Shown: positions 34,324-47,111, counted from the stretch's first letter. The stretch: DNA of 64,000 nt from Williamsoniiplasma somnilux (GCF_002804005.1 NZ_CP024965.1:1-64000); one strand, 5' to 3'. Program-made: numbers and translations. The notes: generated by a model not told the origin, from the letters alone.

Positions 34324-35031
34324 ATGACAGTACATATAGAAGCAAAAAAAGGTGAAATCGCAAAATTTGTGTTAATGCCAGGAGATCCGTTAAGAGCCGA
34401 AAAAATGGCTAAGAAATTTTTGAAAGATCCCAAACTAGTTAATCAAGTAAGAAATATGTTTATGTATACAGGAACATATAAAGGTATGAAAGTTACAATT
34501 GCAGCTTCAGGAATGGGTAATGCTTCAATGGGTATTTATTCATACGAATTATTCAACGATTATGAAGTTGAAAACATTATTCGTGTAGGAACAGCAGGAG
34601 CATATAACAAAGACTTCCGTCCTTACTCTGTGTTTAATACAATTGAAAGTTATGGTGAATCAGACTTTGCCAAAATTGTAACTGGAAAAGATGATAAAAT
34701 TTTAAAATCTTCAAAAATTTTATTTGATGCCATCGAACAAACAGCTAAAGAAATTAAAATGCCTATCATTACAGGAAGAGCGCATGCTAGTGATGTTTTT
34801 TATAGAAGTGATGATTCACTAAAATTAGCAAAAGAAAAAAATCTTGATGTTGTAGAAATGGAAACATATGGGTTATTTTCAAACGCAATTAAATTAAATA
34901 AAAATGCAGCGGCTTTATTTACTATTTCTGACAACTTAGTGACTGGAGAAGTTACCACATCAGAAGAACGTCAAAATAATTTTGATAAAATGTTTGAATT
35001 AGCATTGGAGACAGCTTTAAAATTTAAATAA
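34324..35031 (+). CDS. deoD: Purine-nucleoside phosphorylase
   Basis: The enzyme splits purine (deoxy)nucleosides to base and pentose-1-phosphate. The 235-aa product has VLMPGDPLRAEKMA, IAASGMGNASMGIYSYEL, IRVGTAGAYN and VVEMETYGLFSNA, the DeoD hexameric type. TAGGAGA, at the end of the mutase gene, is its RBS. Downstream a weak ACAAATTT/AAATTTGT hairpin with T4 at 35043-35082 may attenuate transcription. Confidence 0.96.
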   Translation: MTVHIEAKKGEIAKFVLMPGDPLRAEKMAKKFLKDPKLVNQVRNMFMYTGTYKGMKVTIAASGMGNASMGIYSYELFNDYEVENIIRVGTAGAYNKDFRPYSVFNTIESYGESDFAKIVTGKDDKILKSSKILFDAIEQTAKEIKMPIITGRAHASDVFYRSDDSLKLAKEKNLDVVEMETYGLFSNAIKLNKNAAALFTISDNLVTGEVTTSEERQNNFDKMFELALETALKFK

Positions 35032-35111
35032 AAAAATTAAAGACAAATTTCAAGAAAATAAATTTATACAAAATTTGTTTTTATTTAAAAAAAGCAAAAA
35101 AGGAGTTTAAC

Positions 35112-35966
35112 ATGAAAGATATTAAAAACATTAAGATAAAAATGAACAACGGAACATCAATTCCTCAATTTGGTTTAGGAACTTATTTAATGAATGATGA
35201 AGCAGCAGCCAAAGAAGCTATAAAATATGCCATTAGCATTGGTTATAAGCATATTGATTGTGCTTTTGTCTATCGAAATCAAAAGGTTGTTGGTCAAGCA
35301 ATTAAAGAATCTGGAGTAAAAAGAGAAGATTTATTTATTACTTCAAAAGTATGAATTGATATGACAACTAAAGCTGATGTTTTAAAACAAATTGACACAA
35401 TTTTAGAAGATTTAGAAACTGATTATTTAGATCTTTGTTTGATTCATTGATATACAAAATATTCAGTAGAAATGTACAAAGGTTTAGAAGAAGCTTATAA
35501 GCAAGGTAAATTAAAAGCAATCGGTGTTTCTAATTTTATGATTGAACAATTAGAACAATTTTTACCACAAGTAAATATTGTTCCGCAAATGAATCAATTT
35601 GAATTAAATCCATTATTAAGAAGACCTGAGTTAGTTAAATATTGTTTCGATAAAAATATTCAAGTAACCTCATATCAAACAATTATGAAAGGTAAAGTCG
35701 GAGAAATTGCTGAGATTCAAGACTTAGCAAAGAAATATAGTGTTACACCTTCTCAAGTTGCATTAAGATGAGCAATCCAAAAAGGCATTGTAGTTATTCC
35801 TAAATCTGTTACTCAATCACGTTTATTTGAAAATCAAGATATCAGCAAATTTGAATTAACAAAAGAAGACATACAATTGATTGATAAAATTCCCACTCAA
35901 AAAAATAATTCTTTAGACCCATATACTTATGGAGAAAAATATTTTAAAGAACACGGTATTAAATAA
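35112..35966 (+). CDS. Aldo/keto reductase
   Basis: The 284-aa TIM-barrel NAD(P)H reductase has the catalytic tetrad as expected: Asp and Tyr in HIDCAFVYRNQK, Lys in FITSKVW, His in LCLIHW (the Ws are TGA or follow it). The C-terminal VVIPKSVTQSRL binds NADPH phosphate. AAAGGAG precedes the ATG. Substrate cannot be told; it follows deoD but is separated by a weak hairpin. Confidence 0.9.
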
Positions 35967-36002
35967 AATAAGCTCTTTTAGATTTACTAAAAGAGCTTAT
36001 TT
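35966..36002. terminator. Bidirectional terminator AKR / serine hydrolase
   Basis: AAATAAGCTCTTTTAG (35966-35981) and CTAAAAGAGCTTATTT (35987-36002) are perfect complements around ATTTA. The minus-gene stop codon lies in the stem. Confidence 0.88.
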
Positions 36003-37145
36003 TATATCTTCATAGAAAGCTTTAAAAAATTCTTTTTCCAAAGTCAAGTTATTTCCCGGTGAAGAAGAAACCATCAAAGCAGCGGTTAAATTGTTTTTAG
36101 TGTCAATGATTCCAATCGAACCCAAGTAACCATCTCAACCAGCTTCACCTATTTCAGTAAGCGGTTCTAGTTCGTTTTTTAAACGTAGTCTAACCCCAAA
36201 CCCATATGTGTAATCTTTATTTAGTGTTCATATAAATTTATCATGTAAATTTGGAATTTGATCAGATAAAATTTGATCAATATTTTTTTGTTCAAGAACA
36301 TCATATTTACCTAAGAAGATATTCATAAGTTTAGCATAATCACTGGCTGTTGCGAACAAACCTGACCCACCCATTATGGCTGGAGGTTCTTCATAAAGTG
36401 TTTGCATTAAAAATTTAAAATTTTCAGTTTTTGTTAATAAATTTTTACCATCAACATTTTCTCATTTGTAAATATTCGCCTCACGTTCTTTATCAAAAAC
36501 ATAAAAATTTGTGTCCTTTAAATCTAAAGGTTCAAATATATATTTTTTACAAAAATTATTAAATTTTAAATTAGAAGCTTTTTCTATTACAGCACCCATC
36601 AAATCTAAACTTAGTCCATAGTTTCAATCGGTACCTGGTTCAAACAATAAAGGAAGAGCAGCTAAATTTTTGGCAAAATCTTGTAGAGATCAATTATTAT
36701 TAATGTCATTTAATTTTCTCAAAAGACCAGTTGTTTGTCTTTGAGTTTCGTTTTTGTTTCCAAAATAAGTGATTCCAGAAGTCATAGTTAACAAATGTTT
36801 GATGGTTATCGGATTTTCTAAAGATTTTACCTTTGTAGATTTTTTATCAATCAAAACTTTTGTATTCAAAAATTCAGGAATAAATTTACTTATCGGATCA
36901 TTTAATTCAAAAAGACCTTTTTGAATGCAAATAAAAGCCGCAATGACAGTTACTGGTTTTGTCATTGAATAAGCTCGAAAAATTAAATCATTGCTCATTG
37001 CCCTTTTGTTTTCGTAATCATCATAACCAATAGCTTGATCGAAAATTTTGTTTCCATCTTTATAAACACAAAGAACAGCACCGTTAAAATATTTTTCATC
37101 TATAAGTTTTTGTAAACACAAAAGTGAATTTTTAAATTTTTTCAT
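35997..37145 (-). CDS. Beta-lactamase-fold serine hydrolase
   Basis: The 382-aa protein has the SxxK motif SMTK (Ser60-Lys63), NYG near the middle for the second active-site loop, and GWDGYLG-like sequence for the KTG-equivalent. The family includes class C beta-lactamases, esterases and D-aminopeptidases. No signal peptide is seen, so it is probably cytoplasmic. In a wall-less organism peptidoglycan work is unlikely and an esterase is more plausible. TGA-Trp at 36690-36692 and other sites are in frame. Confidence 0.85.
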
Positions 37146-37177
37146 ATGACCTCGTTATCAATATTTTATATTAATAA

Positions 37178-37221
37178 AAAAACAAAATGTCTTATATTGA
37201 TATATGAGACATTTTGTTTTT
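37178..37221. terminator. Hairpin between deoC and the serine-hydrolase gene
   Basis: AAAAACAAAATGTCTTATAT (37178-37197) pairs with 37202-37221 with one G-T wobble. The deoC stop codon (37220-37222) overlaps the right arm. A T-run follows on the minus strand, so it terminates deoC. Confidence 0.85.
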
Positions 37222-37882
37222 AATAGCCATTTTTATGTTCTTGGCCTTGAACAATAGCAACACCACCGCTCGTTCCTAAACGAGTAGCTCCTGCTTTGAT
37301 CATTGCTAAAGCATCTTCTTTAGTTCTTACTCCTCCAGCAGCTTTAACTTCAGCTTTGCCTTTTACGGCATCAAACATAAGTTTTACATCTTCCAATGTT
37401 GCTCCTGATTTTGAGAATCCTGTTGATGTTTTAACAAAATCTAATCCAGCTTTTATAGATAATTCACAAGCTTTTTGAATTTCATCTTTTGATAAAAGAC
37501 AATTTTCAAAAATTACTTTTAAAACTTTTCCTTTTGTAGCTTTTCTAACTGTTTTCAAGTCTTCTAAAACTTCAACATATTGTTTTGATTTCAATGCACC
37601 AATGTTGATTACCATGTCTATCTCATCTGCACCGTTTTTAATGGCATCTGCAGCCTCAAAAGCTTTTGCTTCTTTCGTTGCTGCCCCAAGTGGGAAACCA
37701 ATTACGTTTGTAATCTTAACATCGCTACCTTTTAATAACTCTTTTGCTGTTTTTGTTCAATATGAGTTTACACAAACTGTTGCAAAGTCGAATTTTTTCG
37801 CTTCGTTGCATAACTTTTCAATATCTTGTAAAGTGGCTTCAGGTTTTAGTAATGTATGATCGATATATTTATTTAATTTCAT
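37220..37882 (-). CDS. deoC: Deoxyribose-phosphate aldolase
   Basis: DeoC splits 2-deoxyribose-5-phosphate to acetaldehyde and glyceraldehyde-3-phosphate. The 220-aa product has [13 protein letters not shown] at the N-terminus, [11 protein letters not shown], the Schiff-base Lys in [12 protein letters not shown] and KAAGGVRT. The TGA-Trp codon lies in the CVNSYW segment. It completes the route from deoxynucleosides to glycolysis begun by deoA and deoD. Confidence 0.96.
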
Positions 37883-37939
37883 TTTTACCTCACAACTATT
37901 ATTGTAATATTTTTAAATAAAAATTAAATCATTGAATTA

Positions 37940-38800
37940 CTATAAAGCTAAATCTTTTTTGTTGAATATCATCATTGAAATATATGTCAAGAGCGAAGAA
38001 GTAACAAGCGTAGTTGGCATCTTTCAATAAATTGCTTCAATTCTATCACCATAAATTGTTTGTGTTATCACATCTCCTTTAACAGCAATAATATCTTCTG
38101 GATCGAATAAATTTAATATATTAATTCAACCAATTATTTTTTCTAATGTTTTTATTGTTTCGGTTTTATTTGTTATTTGTTCCAAAACAGTTTTATCTAT
38201 AATATTAATAAACATTACTAAAATTAAAAATGCTAATGATAATATAATTAACAAACTCGATTTTTTAATTAACATAGCAAATAACAATATGATACTCGCT
38301 AATAAAAACATCATTAAAAACAAGTTAGTATTTAACAAAAATAAAGAAAATAAATCCTTTGTGTGATCTACATTTTCGTAAATTTTGTTAAAGTCAGGAA
38401 ATCTTAAACTCATTAACGCTTCGATAACAAAATTTAATAATGCAGTTATAAAAATTATTGTAATAATTAAGGCAAATTTAGTCATAAAAATTGTTTTTCT
38501 TGATAAGGGTTGAGTTAATCAAGAGGCCATATAACCTCTATTAATTTCTTTTGTAAATAAAACTATTATAAAAGAAATACTTATGAAACCAATTAAAAAA
38601 CCAACTGCCGAAAATATATTTGTTAAATCTAATAACAAACCTATAGCCCCAACATAAGGTGTATCATTAACTTTTGTTCAATGGAAATAATTTGGCATTG
38701 ATAAAAACATCAAAGATATCAAAGAAGGCAATAAGATAAAAATTATAGCTTGTATCTTAATTGATGAAAATTGTGTTTTAAATAATCTTAAATTAATCAT
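37940..38800 (-). CDS. ABC-2 type membrane subunit
   Basis: The 286-aa protein has about six hydrophobic segments, with a cytoplasmic patch SWLTQPLSRKTIFMTKF typical of ABC-2 exporter subunits. It overlaps the ATPase gene by eight bases (ATGATTAA), so the two are translated together. Substrate unknown; such pairs export drugs, lipids or peptides. Confidence 0.85.
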
Positions 38801-39707
38801 TAAATTTTGTCTCCTCACCATAAAACTTCATAAAATGAGCTTCTAAACTAAACGGTATTTCTTTAAAACTTGATAAATCCATTTCAGAAATTTCACTTAA
38901 AAACGCATTAACATTTTTTTTGGAAATTTTAATAGTCATTGTTTTAGTGATTATGTCTTCTTTTTGAATCACTCATTTTTTTAATTTTGCTTTTTCAAAT
39001 GATTCTTTTGTTGAAAAACTTAAACTGTAAATTCTATCAGCATCATTTTTCATTTCAACCATATTAATTTCAGAAACAATTGTTCCTTTTTTTATAACAG
39101 CAACACGATCGCATGTGTTATCAATTTCTCCAAAAATATGCGAGCTCATAAAAATTGTTGCCCCTTCTTTTTTGGCATTTAGAATAAGTGTGTTAAATTT
39201 TTCTTGCATTAAAGGATCTAAGCCAGAAGTGGGTTCATCCAAAATCATAATTTTAGGTTTATGCATAAAAGCTGTAATAATTGCAACTTTTTGTTTCATT
39301 CCTTTAGACATTTTTTTAATTTTTTTCTTTGGATCAAATTCAAAATACTTGATCAGTTTTTCAACATAACTTCATTCTACATTTTTTCTGATTCCAGCAA
39401 TACTTTTTAAGTATTTTCATCCTGTGATATCTTCGGGTAAAGAAACTTCACCCGCTATATATCCTAAATCTCGCATTATATTTTTAGTATCACTTCAAAT
39501 ATCAAGACCCAAAATTGTTCCTGTCCCCTTATCTGATTTTATAAATCCAACCATTTGACGAATAACAGTTGTTTTTCCGGCTCCATTAGGTCCTATAAAA
39601 CCAAAAACTTCTCCTGACTTTGCCTTTATTTTTATATCAAAACACCCCACACCTGGAGAGTATTCTTTTGTTATTCCGTTTAGATTAATTAAATTTGTAT
39701 TTTCCAT
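38793..39707 (-). CDS. ABC-2 type exporter ATP-binding protein
   Basis: The 304-aa ATPase has Walker A GPNGAGKTTV (about 39-48), a signature reading MSKGMKQKVAI in place of LSGGQ, and Walker B IMILDEPTSGLD, followed by SSHIFGEI. The signature variant MSKGMKQK is common in exporters of this type. AGGAG precedes the ATG. It forms a unit with the membrane subunit. Confidence 0.93.
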
Positions 39708-39878
39708 TTTTACTCCTATGAGTGTTATTCTACAAAAAAAAATTAAAAAGAAAAGATTTTTAACAAATATTTCATATTATTAATGTTTAAAAGAATTTAT
39801 TTTTAACATTTTTGATAATTTTCTTATTTGTTTTATGTAAGTTAAAATAGAAATATGAATTAAAAAGAGGAGTAAAAA

Positions 39879-40865
39879 ATGTTAAAGTTAGCAACAATAG
39901 GAACTTCGGCAATAACAGAAAAATTTATTGAAGCAGCTAATCAAATAAAAAAATTAAATATTATTGCAGTAAGTTCTCGTAAAAGAGCATCAGCAGAAGT
40001 TTTAATTAAAAACACTAATATAAATGCTAAAACTTTAATTGTTGAAGATTGAAAAGAATTAATAAACATAGTTGATTGTGTTTATATTGGCACACCAAAT
40101 GGAACACATTATGAAATTGCAAAATTTTTGCTAGATAATAATATTCATGTACTTGTCGAAAAAACGGCCACTTTTAAAGTTTCTGAATTTAAAACTTTAA
40201 TTCAAATTGCAGAAAAAAATAATTTAATTTTAATGGAAGCTTTTAGGCCTATCCATTATCCTCAGTACGATATTCTTAAAGATTTCAAAAAAAATCATCA
40301 AATTGTCACAGTTAATTTAACACAATCTAGTTACTCAAGATTTATGGATGATGTTTTACTTGGCAAAATTCCTTCTGGATTTGACTTTAATTTAGGAAGA
40401 GGAACAACTTATGATATGTTAGTTTATCCTGTAGAAATTGCCATTGATTTATTAGGTGATGTTAAACATGTAAAGTCATTGACTAGAAAACTTTCAAATG
40501 GAGTTTCGGTTATTAGCAATGTTTTATTAGAACATGAAAATGGAATTTTAACAACTATTAACAATTCTAAAATGTCATACTCTGGTATATATAATGAATT
40601 AGCAACTATTGATAAAACTAATTTAGTTTTTGATAATCCAGGAAATTTAGCAATTATTGAACTACATACATGAAAACAAAAATCTTCAAAAAAAGTGCAA
40701 ACTTTGTTTGTTAAAGATAAAAATGTAAACGATATGATTTATGAAATTCAAAACTTTGTTGATATGATTTTGGATAACAATATTCAAGAAAGAAATCGCT
40801 TATTGAAGTTAACTCTAAAAACAATAAAAATTTTAGAAAGTATTGACAAAGAAATTGATTATTAA
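39879..40865 (+). CDS. Gfo/Idh/MocA-family oxidoreductase
   Basis: The 328-aa protein has an N-terminal NAD(P)-binding fold, IGTSAITEKFIEAA, then CVYIGTPNGTHYEIA and VEKTATF where most members have EKP. The second half is the typical sugar-oxidoreductase domain. AGAGGAG precedes the ATG. Substrate is unknown. Single gene between an exporter and serS. Confidence 0.87.
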
Positions 40866-40922
40866 AAAAATAAAAACACCATATTTATTTGTCTATTGGG
40901 TTTATATACAAGTTAATAAGTA

Positions 40923-40928
40923 TATAAT
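40923..40928 (+). promoter_or_regulatory. -10 box of serS
   Basis: TATAAT lies 28 bases before the serS ATG; the -35 region is not clear. Confidence 0.5.
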
Positions 40929-40955
40929 TTTATTTATAAATTAATGAGGTATAAA

Positions 40956-42221
40956 ATGTTAGATGTTAATTATATTGAAGACAATTTTGAATATGTCGAA
41001 AAGCAACTAAATAAACGTGGTGGCAACTTCTCTCAACAACTTAATAAGGTTATTGAAAAAAACAAAATTCGTAAAAGTATTTTATTAAAAGTTGAATCTT
41101 TAAAATCAGAAAAAAACAATTTATCAAAACAAATCGGTGAGTTGATGAGAAATAAAAATTTAGATGAAGCAGAAAAGATTAAAATTCAAAGTTTAAGTTT
41201 CGATTCAAAAATAACTGAACTAGATGAAAAATTGAAAGAAGTGTCAAAAGCATTAATTAATCTTTTACAATTCATTCCTAATGTCCCTAACGAAAATATG
41301 CCAATTGGTAAAGACGATAGCGATAATTATGTTGTTAGAACTTGAAATAACGGAGATTTAAAAAAATCTAATATACCTCATTGAGACATAGCTTCTAAAT
41401 TGGGTTTAGTTGATTTTGAATCAGGACCAAAAATTAGTGGATCAAGATTTTTAATTTATACAGGCAAAGGTTCAAAAATAGTTCGTGCACTTGCAGATAT
41501 ATTATTGACACGCCACACAAACAACGGTTACAAAGAATTTTTTATTCCCTTGATTGTTAATGCAGAAGCAATGTATGGAACAGGACAATTGCCAAAATTT
41601 GCCGAAGATGCTTACCAAGTTGGAGAACAATATTTAATTCCCACAGCAGAAGTTCCTTTAACTAATTTGCACGCAAATGAAATTCTTGAAAAAACACAAT
41701 TGCCATTAAATTACACAGCATTTTCACAGTGTTTTAGACAAGAAGCGGGTTCAGCTGGCAGAGATACAAAAGGCATGATTAGACTTCATCAATTTAATAA
41801 AGTTGAAATGGTTAAAATTGTGGAACCAAGTTATTCAATGGAAGAATTAGAAAATTTAACCAAAGATGCAGAAGCAATTTTACAAATGTTTAACTTACCT
41901 TATAGAGTTGTTGAATTGTGTACTGGAGATGTTGGTTTTTCAGCTACTAAAACTTATGATCTTGAAGTTTGGTTTCCAGAACAAAATAAATATCGCGAGA
42001 TTTCTTCTTGTTCTAATTGTGGTGATTTTCAAGCAAGAAATATGATGACTAGATTTAAAGATTTTGATGGTAAAGTTAAATTAGTTCATACACTAAATGG
42101 AAGTGGTGTTGCAATTGATCGATTATTTGCAGCAATTTTAGAAAATTATTTTGATGGTGAAAAATTGATTTTGCCAGAAATTTTAAAATCATATTTCAAT
42201 AACGAAGAATTTATCAAATAA
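40956..42221 (+). CDS. serS: Seryl-tRNA synthetase
   Basis: SerRS charges tRNA(Ser). The 421-aa protein has the N-terminal coiled-coil arm (about 30-100) that binds the long variable arm of tRNA(Ser), motif 2 FRQEAGSAGRDTKG, SSCSNCGDFQAR and motif 3 NGSGVAIDRLFAA. The start is ATG 40956, which has GAGGT six bases upstream; ATG 40944 lies before that RBS. mnmE follows. Confidence 0.96.
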
Positions 42222-42285
42222 GTCTATAGACTTATTTTTTTTCCGAGAAACAAATTGGTAAAATAATATTAAATTGGAGGTACTT

Positions 42286-43641
42286 ATGAAGAATATTAAC
42301 GACACGATTGTAGCTCCAGTTACTAATATTTCAACACAAGCAATTGCGGTAATTAGAATTAGTGGTGATGATGCATTTAATATTATTAATAAAATAGTAG
42401 ATAAAGAAATTCCCTTGCACAGAAACATCTTTCTTAGAAAATTGTTTCAAAATAAGCAAGTGGTTGATGAAGTTGTTATAACTTCTTTTGTTAATCCAAG
42501 TTCTTTTACTGGTGAAAATGTTATTGAAATTGCTTGTCATGGAGGAATTTTGAATACTAATAAAATTATTAATTTAATTTTAAATTCTGGAGCCAGAATG
42601 GCACAAAAAGGCGAATTTTCACAAAGAGCTTTTCTAAATGGAAAAATAGATTTAATCCAAGCGGAAGGAATTAATGATTTAATTCACGCTACTAACGAAT
42701 TAGCTTTAAAAATTGGTGTTGACAACATGAGTGGCTCGCACAATAAAACGATTTTAGATTTAAAAAGCGATTTAATGGATGTTATATCTAGAATTCAAGT
42801 TTCAATTGATTATCCTGATTATGATGATGTTGAAGGTTCTTCTCCAAAAGATCTTCAAAACTTACTTAAAAAAATTGATGAAAAATTAAACCAAATTTTA
42901 TTAAGATCTAAATTAGCTTCTAAATCAGCATCTGGAATAAAAACAGCAATTATCGGAGAACCTAATGTAGGTAAATCTTCGATTTTAAATGCCCTACTTA
43001 GCGAAGATAAAGCAATTGTTACCAATGTTCCAGGAACAACAAGAGATATTGTGGAAGGGCAAATATCTTTCCAAAATTTTACTTTGAATTTAATTGATAC
43101 TGCAGGAATTCGCGAAACTGAAGATATTGTGGAAGCTTTAGGTATTAAAAAATCGCTTGAATATATAAAAAAAGCAGATTTGGTTTTGTTTGTCATAACT
43201 CCAGAAGAAATTAGTACCAAAAGTCTTGAAATAATTAATTTGGCAAAGGACAAAACTAAAATAATTGTTGTCAATAAAAGCGAAAATTTAAACGATAGTG
43301 AAAAACAAAGACTTATATCACAATTTAATGATGTAGTTTTTACTAATGCTTTAAATAACGATATTAATGAATTGATATCTAAAATTGATCAAAAATATAA
43401 TAACGAAGAGATATTAAAAGATGAAAATTTAATTTTAATTAACATCAATCAAATTTCTTTAATTGAACAAGTTAAAAATAAAATTAATACCGCTTACATA
43501 AATTTGCAAAATCATTTTCCCATCGATGTTGTTAATGTTGATCTTTATGAAGGATGAGGTTTATTGAATGAACTTATTGGTGAACAATATGATGAAGAGA
43601 TAATTGATAATATTTTCAGAAAATATTGTTTAGGTAAATAG
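42286..43641 (+). CDS. mnmE: tRNA modification GTPase MnmE
   Basis: MnmE with MnmG modifies the wobble uridine of several tRNAs. The 451-aa protein has the N-terminal tetrahydrofolate-binding domain, a helical region, the GTPase with G1 GEPNVGKSS (about 224), the PGTTRD G2 region, DTAG and NKSE, and the C-terminal catalytic Cys in YCLGK. ATG 42286 has GGAGG upstream; the earlier TTG at 42274 precedes the RBS. It is followed nine bases later by the P-type ATPase. Confidence 0.95.
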
Positions 43642-43650
43642 AGGTGAATT

Positions 43651-46299
43651 GTGAAAAGTAAAAATAAAGAAATCAATTTCAAATATGAACGAGAACAAAA
43701 AGTTATTGATATTGCTAATTCTTCATTTGAAGAATTAGCAAATAAACTTGATTCCAAAATTGGACTTAGTCCAGAAGACAGACAACATAACGAATCCAAA
43801 TTTGGTAAGAACCAAACTATTACTAAAAATTTTGCTCACTGAAAAAAAATTTTAGGAGTTCTAGTTGAACCTTTTAATTTGTTGTTGCTAGGCATTGGGT
43901 TAGCTAATTTTTTTATATATTTTTTTAACGATCGTGAAGTGATTGATTTAATTTCTGGGTTTATTGTTATTTCAATGATCTTTTTAACTGGTTCAGTAGA
44001 TTATATTCAAGAATATAAAGCTTATAAATCTAATATTGAACTTCATAAAATGGTTGAAAACGGAATTTGAGTTGTAGATAAAGAAATTAATTTTTCGGAA
44101 TTAAAAAGCAGTGTATCTCTTAAAAAAAATTTAATAAAAATTGATCAATCTCATTTAACAATTGGAGATGTTATTTATTTAAACAATGGTGATGTAATAC
44201 CAACTGATATTAGAATAATTTGATCAAATCAACTAATGATTGATGAATCTACACTAACGGGGGAAAGTGAAGCTTTAGTTAAGCACACTAAAAATAAAAA
44301 TAAACAACTTTTAGATTTAGAAAACATTGGATTTAGTCAAACAATAATCACTAACGGAAGTTGTTTCGGAGTTGTTATTAATATTGCTGAGCAAAATTAT
44401 GCCATTTCAATTTTAAAAATTGCTGAAGAAAAAAATGGAGAATCAGATTATGAAAAAGGTTTATCTAAAATAACTAAAATTTTAGTTGTTTCAATCTTAT
44501 CAATGATTCCGATTATTCTTTTGGCTTCAGGATTAAGAACTGGCGCTTGAGTGCAAGCATTAATTTTTTCATTATCAATCGCAGTTTCTTTAACCCCTGA
44601 AGCATTGCCTGCTATTATTTCTTCTAATTTACAACTTGGAGCTAAAAAAATGGCTAAAAATAAAGTTGTTGTTAAAAATTTAGCTGTTGTACAAAATATG
44701 GGTAGTGTTAATGTTTTATGCACTGACAAAACAGGAACCTTAACATTGGATGAAGTAAAACTTAATGATTGTGTAGATATTAACAAAACTAGTCAAGATC
44801 AATTAAACAAATTATTATTTATAAATTCATTTTTACAACAAAATTTATCCAACAAAATTGATCAAGCTGTAGTAAAAAAATTAAGTAATATCCAAATTCC
44901 AAAAAACATAAAATTATTGTCTGAAGAACCATTTTCACATATTACAAGATGTTTATCTTTATTGGTTGATATTGAAGGCAAAAAGACACAAATTTCCAAA
45001 GGTTCTGTTGAAGAAATGTTAAAAATGATTAATTTTGTTAATGACAATGGTCAGATTGTTGACTTTAACAAATCATATTTGCTAAAAATAAACGAACAAA
45101 TTGAACAGTTAACAAAACAAGGTTATAGAACTCTAATTTTAGCTTCTAAAAAAACCGACAAAATTACTCATAAGAACCTAATTTTTGAAGGAATTGTTTC
45201 ATTTCAAGAAGTCATTAAACCGGGTATTAAAAAAATTATTGAAACAATCTATAAATACAATATAGATTTAAAAATTTTAACCGGAGATGCTTCGAACATA
45301 GCTACTAAAATTGCAGAATTAATAAAACTGAGAAAAATCAAAACAATTACAGGAGATTTAATTCAAAAACTTTCAAAAACTGAATTAAATGAATTAATAA
45401 ACACAGTCAATATTTTCGCTAAACTTTCACCTCTAGATAAGGCAAATATAGTTAATAACCTTCAATCTAACAAAAAAGTTGTTGCTTTTTTGGGGGATGG
45501 TGTTAATGATGCAGTGGCTTTAAAAACTGCCGATGTAGGAATATCTGTTAATAATGGAACACCACTAGCTAAAGCTGCTGCTGATGTTATTTTGCTAGAA
45601 AAAGATTTAGATGTTTTAGAGAAGTCTTTTATTAAGGGAAGACAAATTTTTACGAATGCAATTAAATATATTAAAATCACTGTTGCTTGTAATTTAGGAT
45701 TAATGTTAACCCTATTAATTTCGACTTTTTGATTTGGTTTTGAAGCAATGTCACCACTTCAACTATTGTTACAAAATTTAATTTATGATTTTTCTAATTT
45801 AGTATTTGTTTTTGATAAAGTAGACGATTATTCAATTAAAAAGCCCTTATCATGAAATGTTAAAACCATTATTCCATTCGCTTTTTGAAATGGTCTTGTT
45901 TCCACGTTAATTTCAATAGTAAACTTTTTGATTATTGGTTATGTTATGGGAATGTTTGGACAAATTGCTGGAGTTAATGGAGAGTTTGCAATTAAACAGT
46001 TTCAAACAATGTTTTTTTTAGAATCGTTATTTACACACATGGTATTGATCATTGTTTATAGAACCGAAAAAATATCTCTAATTCAATCAAGACCATCATG
46101 ACAACTTGTGGCGGGAATGTCTTTTTTTGCAGGAATAGCATTTATGATCACTTATATTCATCAAATTTCTCATGTAATCAATTTTGAAATTCCAAGTAGC
46201 ATTTGACTAGCTTATTTATTTGGAATTTTATTACTCGCATGAATAATTGGAGAAATTGCAAAAAAATCTTACATTAAAATATTTAAAAATTGATTTTAA
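43651..46299 (+). CDS. mgtA: MgtA-type magnesium P-type ATPase
   Basis: The 882-aa pump has the actuator motif TGES, the phosphorylated Asp359 in LCTDKTGTLT, SLTPEALPAIISSNL and VFVFDKVDDYSIKKP, and GDGVNDAVALK, all typical of MgtA-type (P3B) magnesium importers. About ten membrane segments are visible. The start is GTG 43651 with GAGGTG five bases upstream. Many TGA-Trp codons, mostly in membrane segments. Expected to bring Mg2+ into the cell. Confidence 0.92.
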
Positions 46300-46307
46300 G
46301 GAGAATA

Positions 46308-47111
46308 ATGAAAAAAAATTTAATTTTTGATTGTCACACACATTTAAATGACGAAACTTATGAAGAACAAAATATTCCAATTGAGGAAATTATTGAAGAA
46401 GCAAACAATGCAGGTGTTGGCTATCTTTTAAATTGCGCTTTCTCTGTTGCTTCTTCTGAAAAAGCGATTGAACAAGCCCATAAATTTGAAAATATTTTTG
46501 TTGCTGTAGGAATTCATCCAAACGAAGTTCAAAATCACAAAATTAGTGATCTTAAAAAATTAAAAATTTTAACCCAGGATTCTTCTGTTGTAGCAATTGG
46601 GGAAGTTGGATTAGATTACTTTTATCAAAAAGAAGATGCTGAAATTCAAAAGCAATGATTTAAAGATCAAATAGAAATTGCTCAAGAAAGAGACCTTACT
46701 TTAATGATGCACATTCGTGATGCAAAAGGAATTTATGAAGCTTATGATGATGTTTTAGAAATACTAGAAGAGTTTAAACCTAATAGAATGATTGTTCATT
46801 GTTTTTCGGCTAATTTAGAGTATGCTAAAAAATTTATAGATTTAGGGTGTTGAATAAACATCGGTGGTGCAGTAACGTTTAAAAATGCTAAAGAACTACA
46901 AGAAGCAACAGCTTGAATACCTTTAGAAAAAATTTTGGTAGAAACAGACGCGCCCTATTTAACACCACACCCTTTTAGAGGACAAATGAATTTTCCTAAA
47001 AATATCATTTTAACTGTTGAAAAAATAGCTGAATTAAAAAACCTGTCAAAAGATGAAATAATTTCAGCAACAACAGAAAATGCTTTTAAAGCTTTTAATA
47101 TATTTTCATAA
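46308..47111 (+). CDS. TatD-family metal-dependent hydrolase, copy 1
   Basis: The 267-aa TIM-barrel hydrolase has the metal ligands HTHLN, GEVGLDY, MMHIRD, VHCFSA and ETDAPYL, the TatD DNase set. ATG 46308 has AGGAG upstream, immediately after the Mg2+ pump, whose last codons it follows. Next to it lies a diverged paralogue. Confidence 0.92.
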
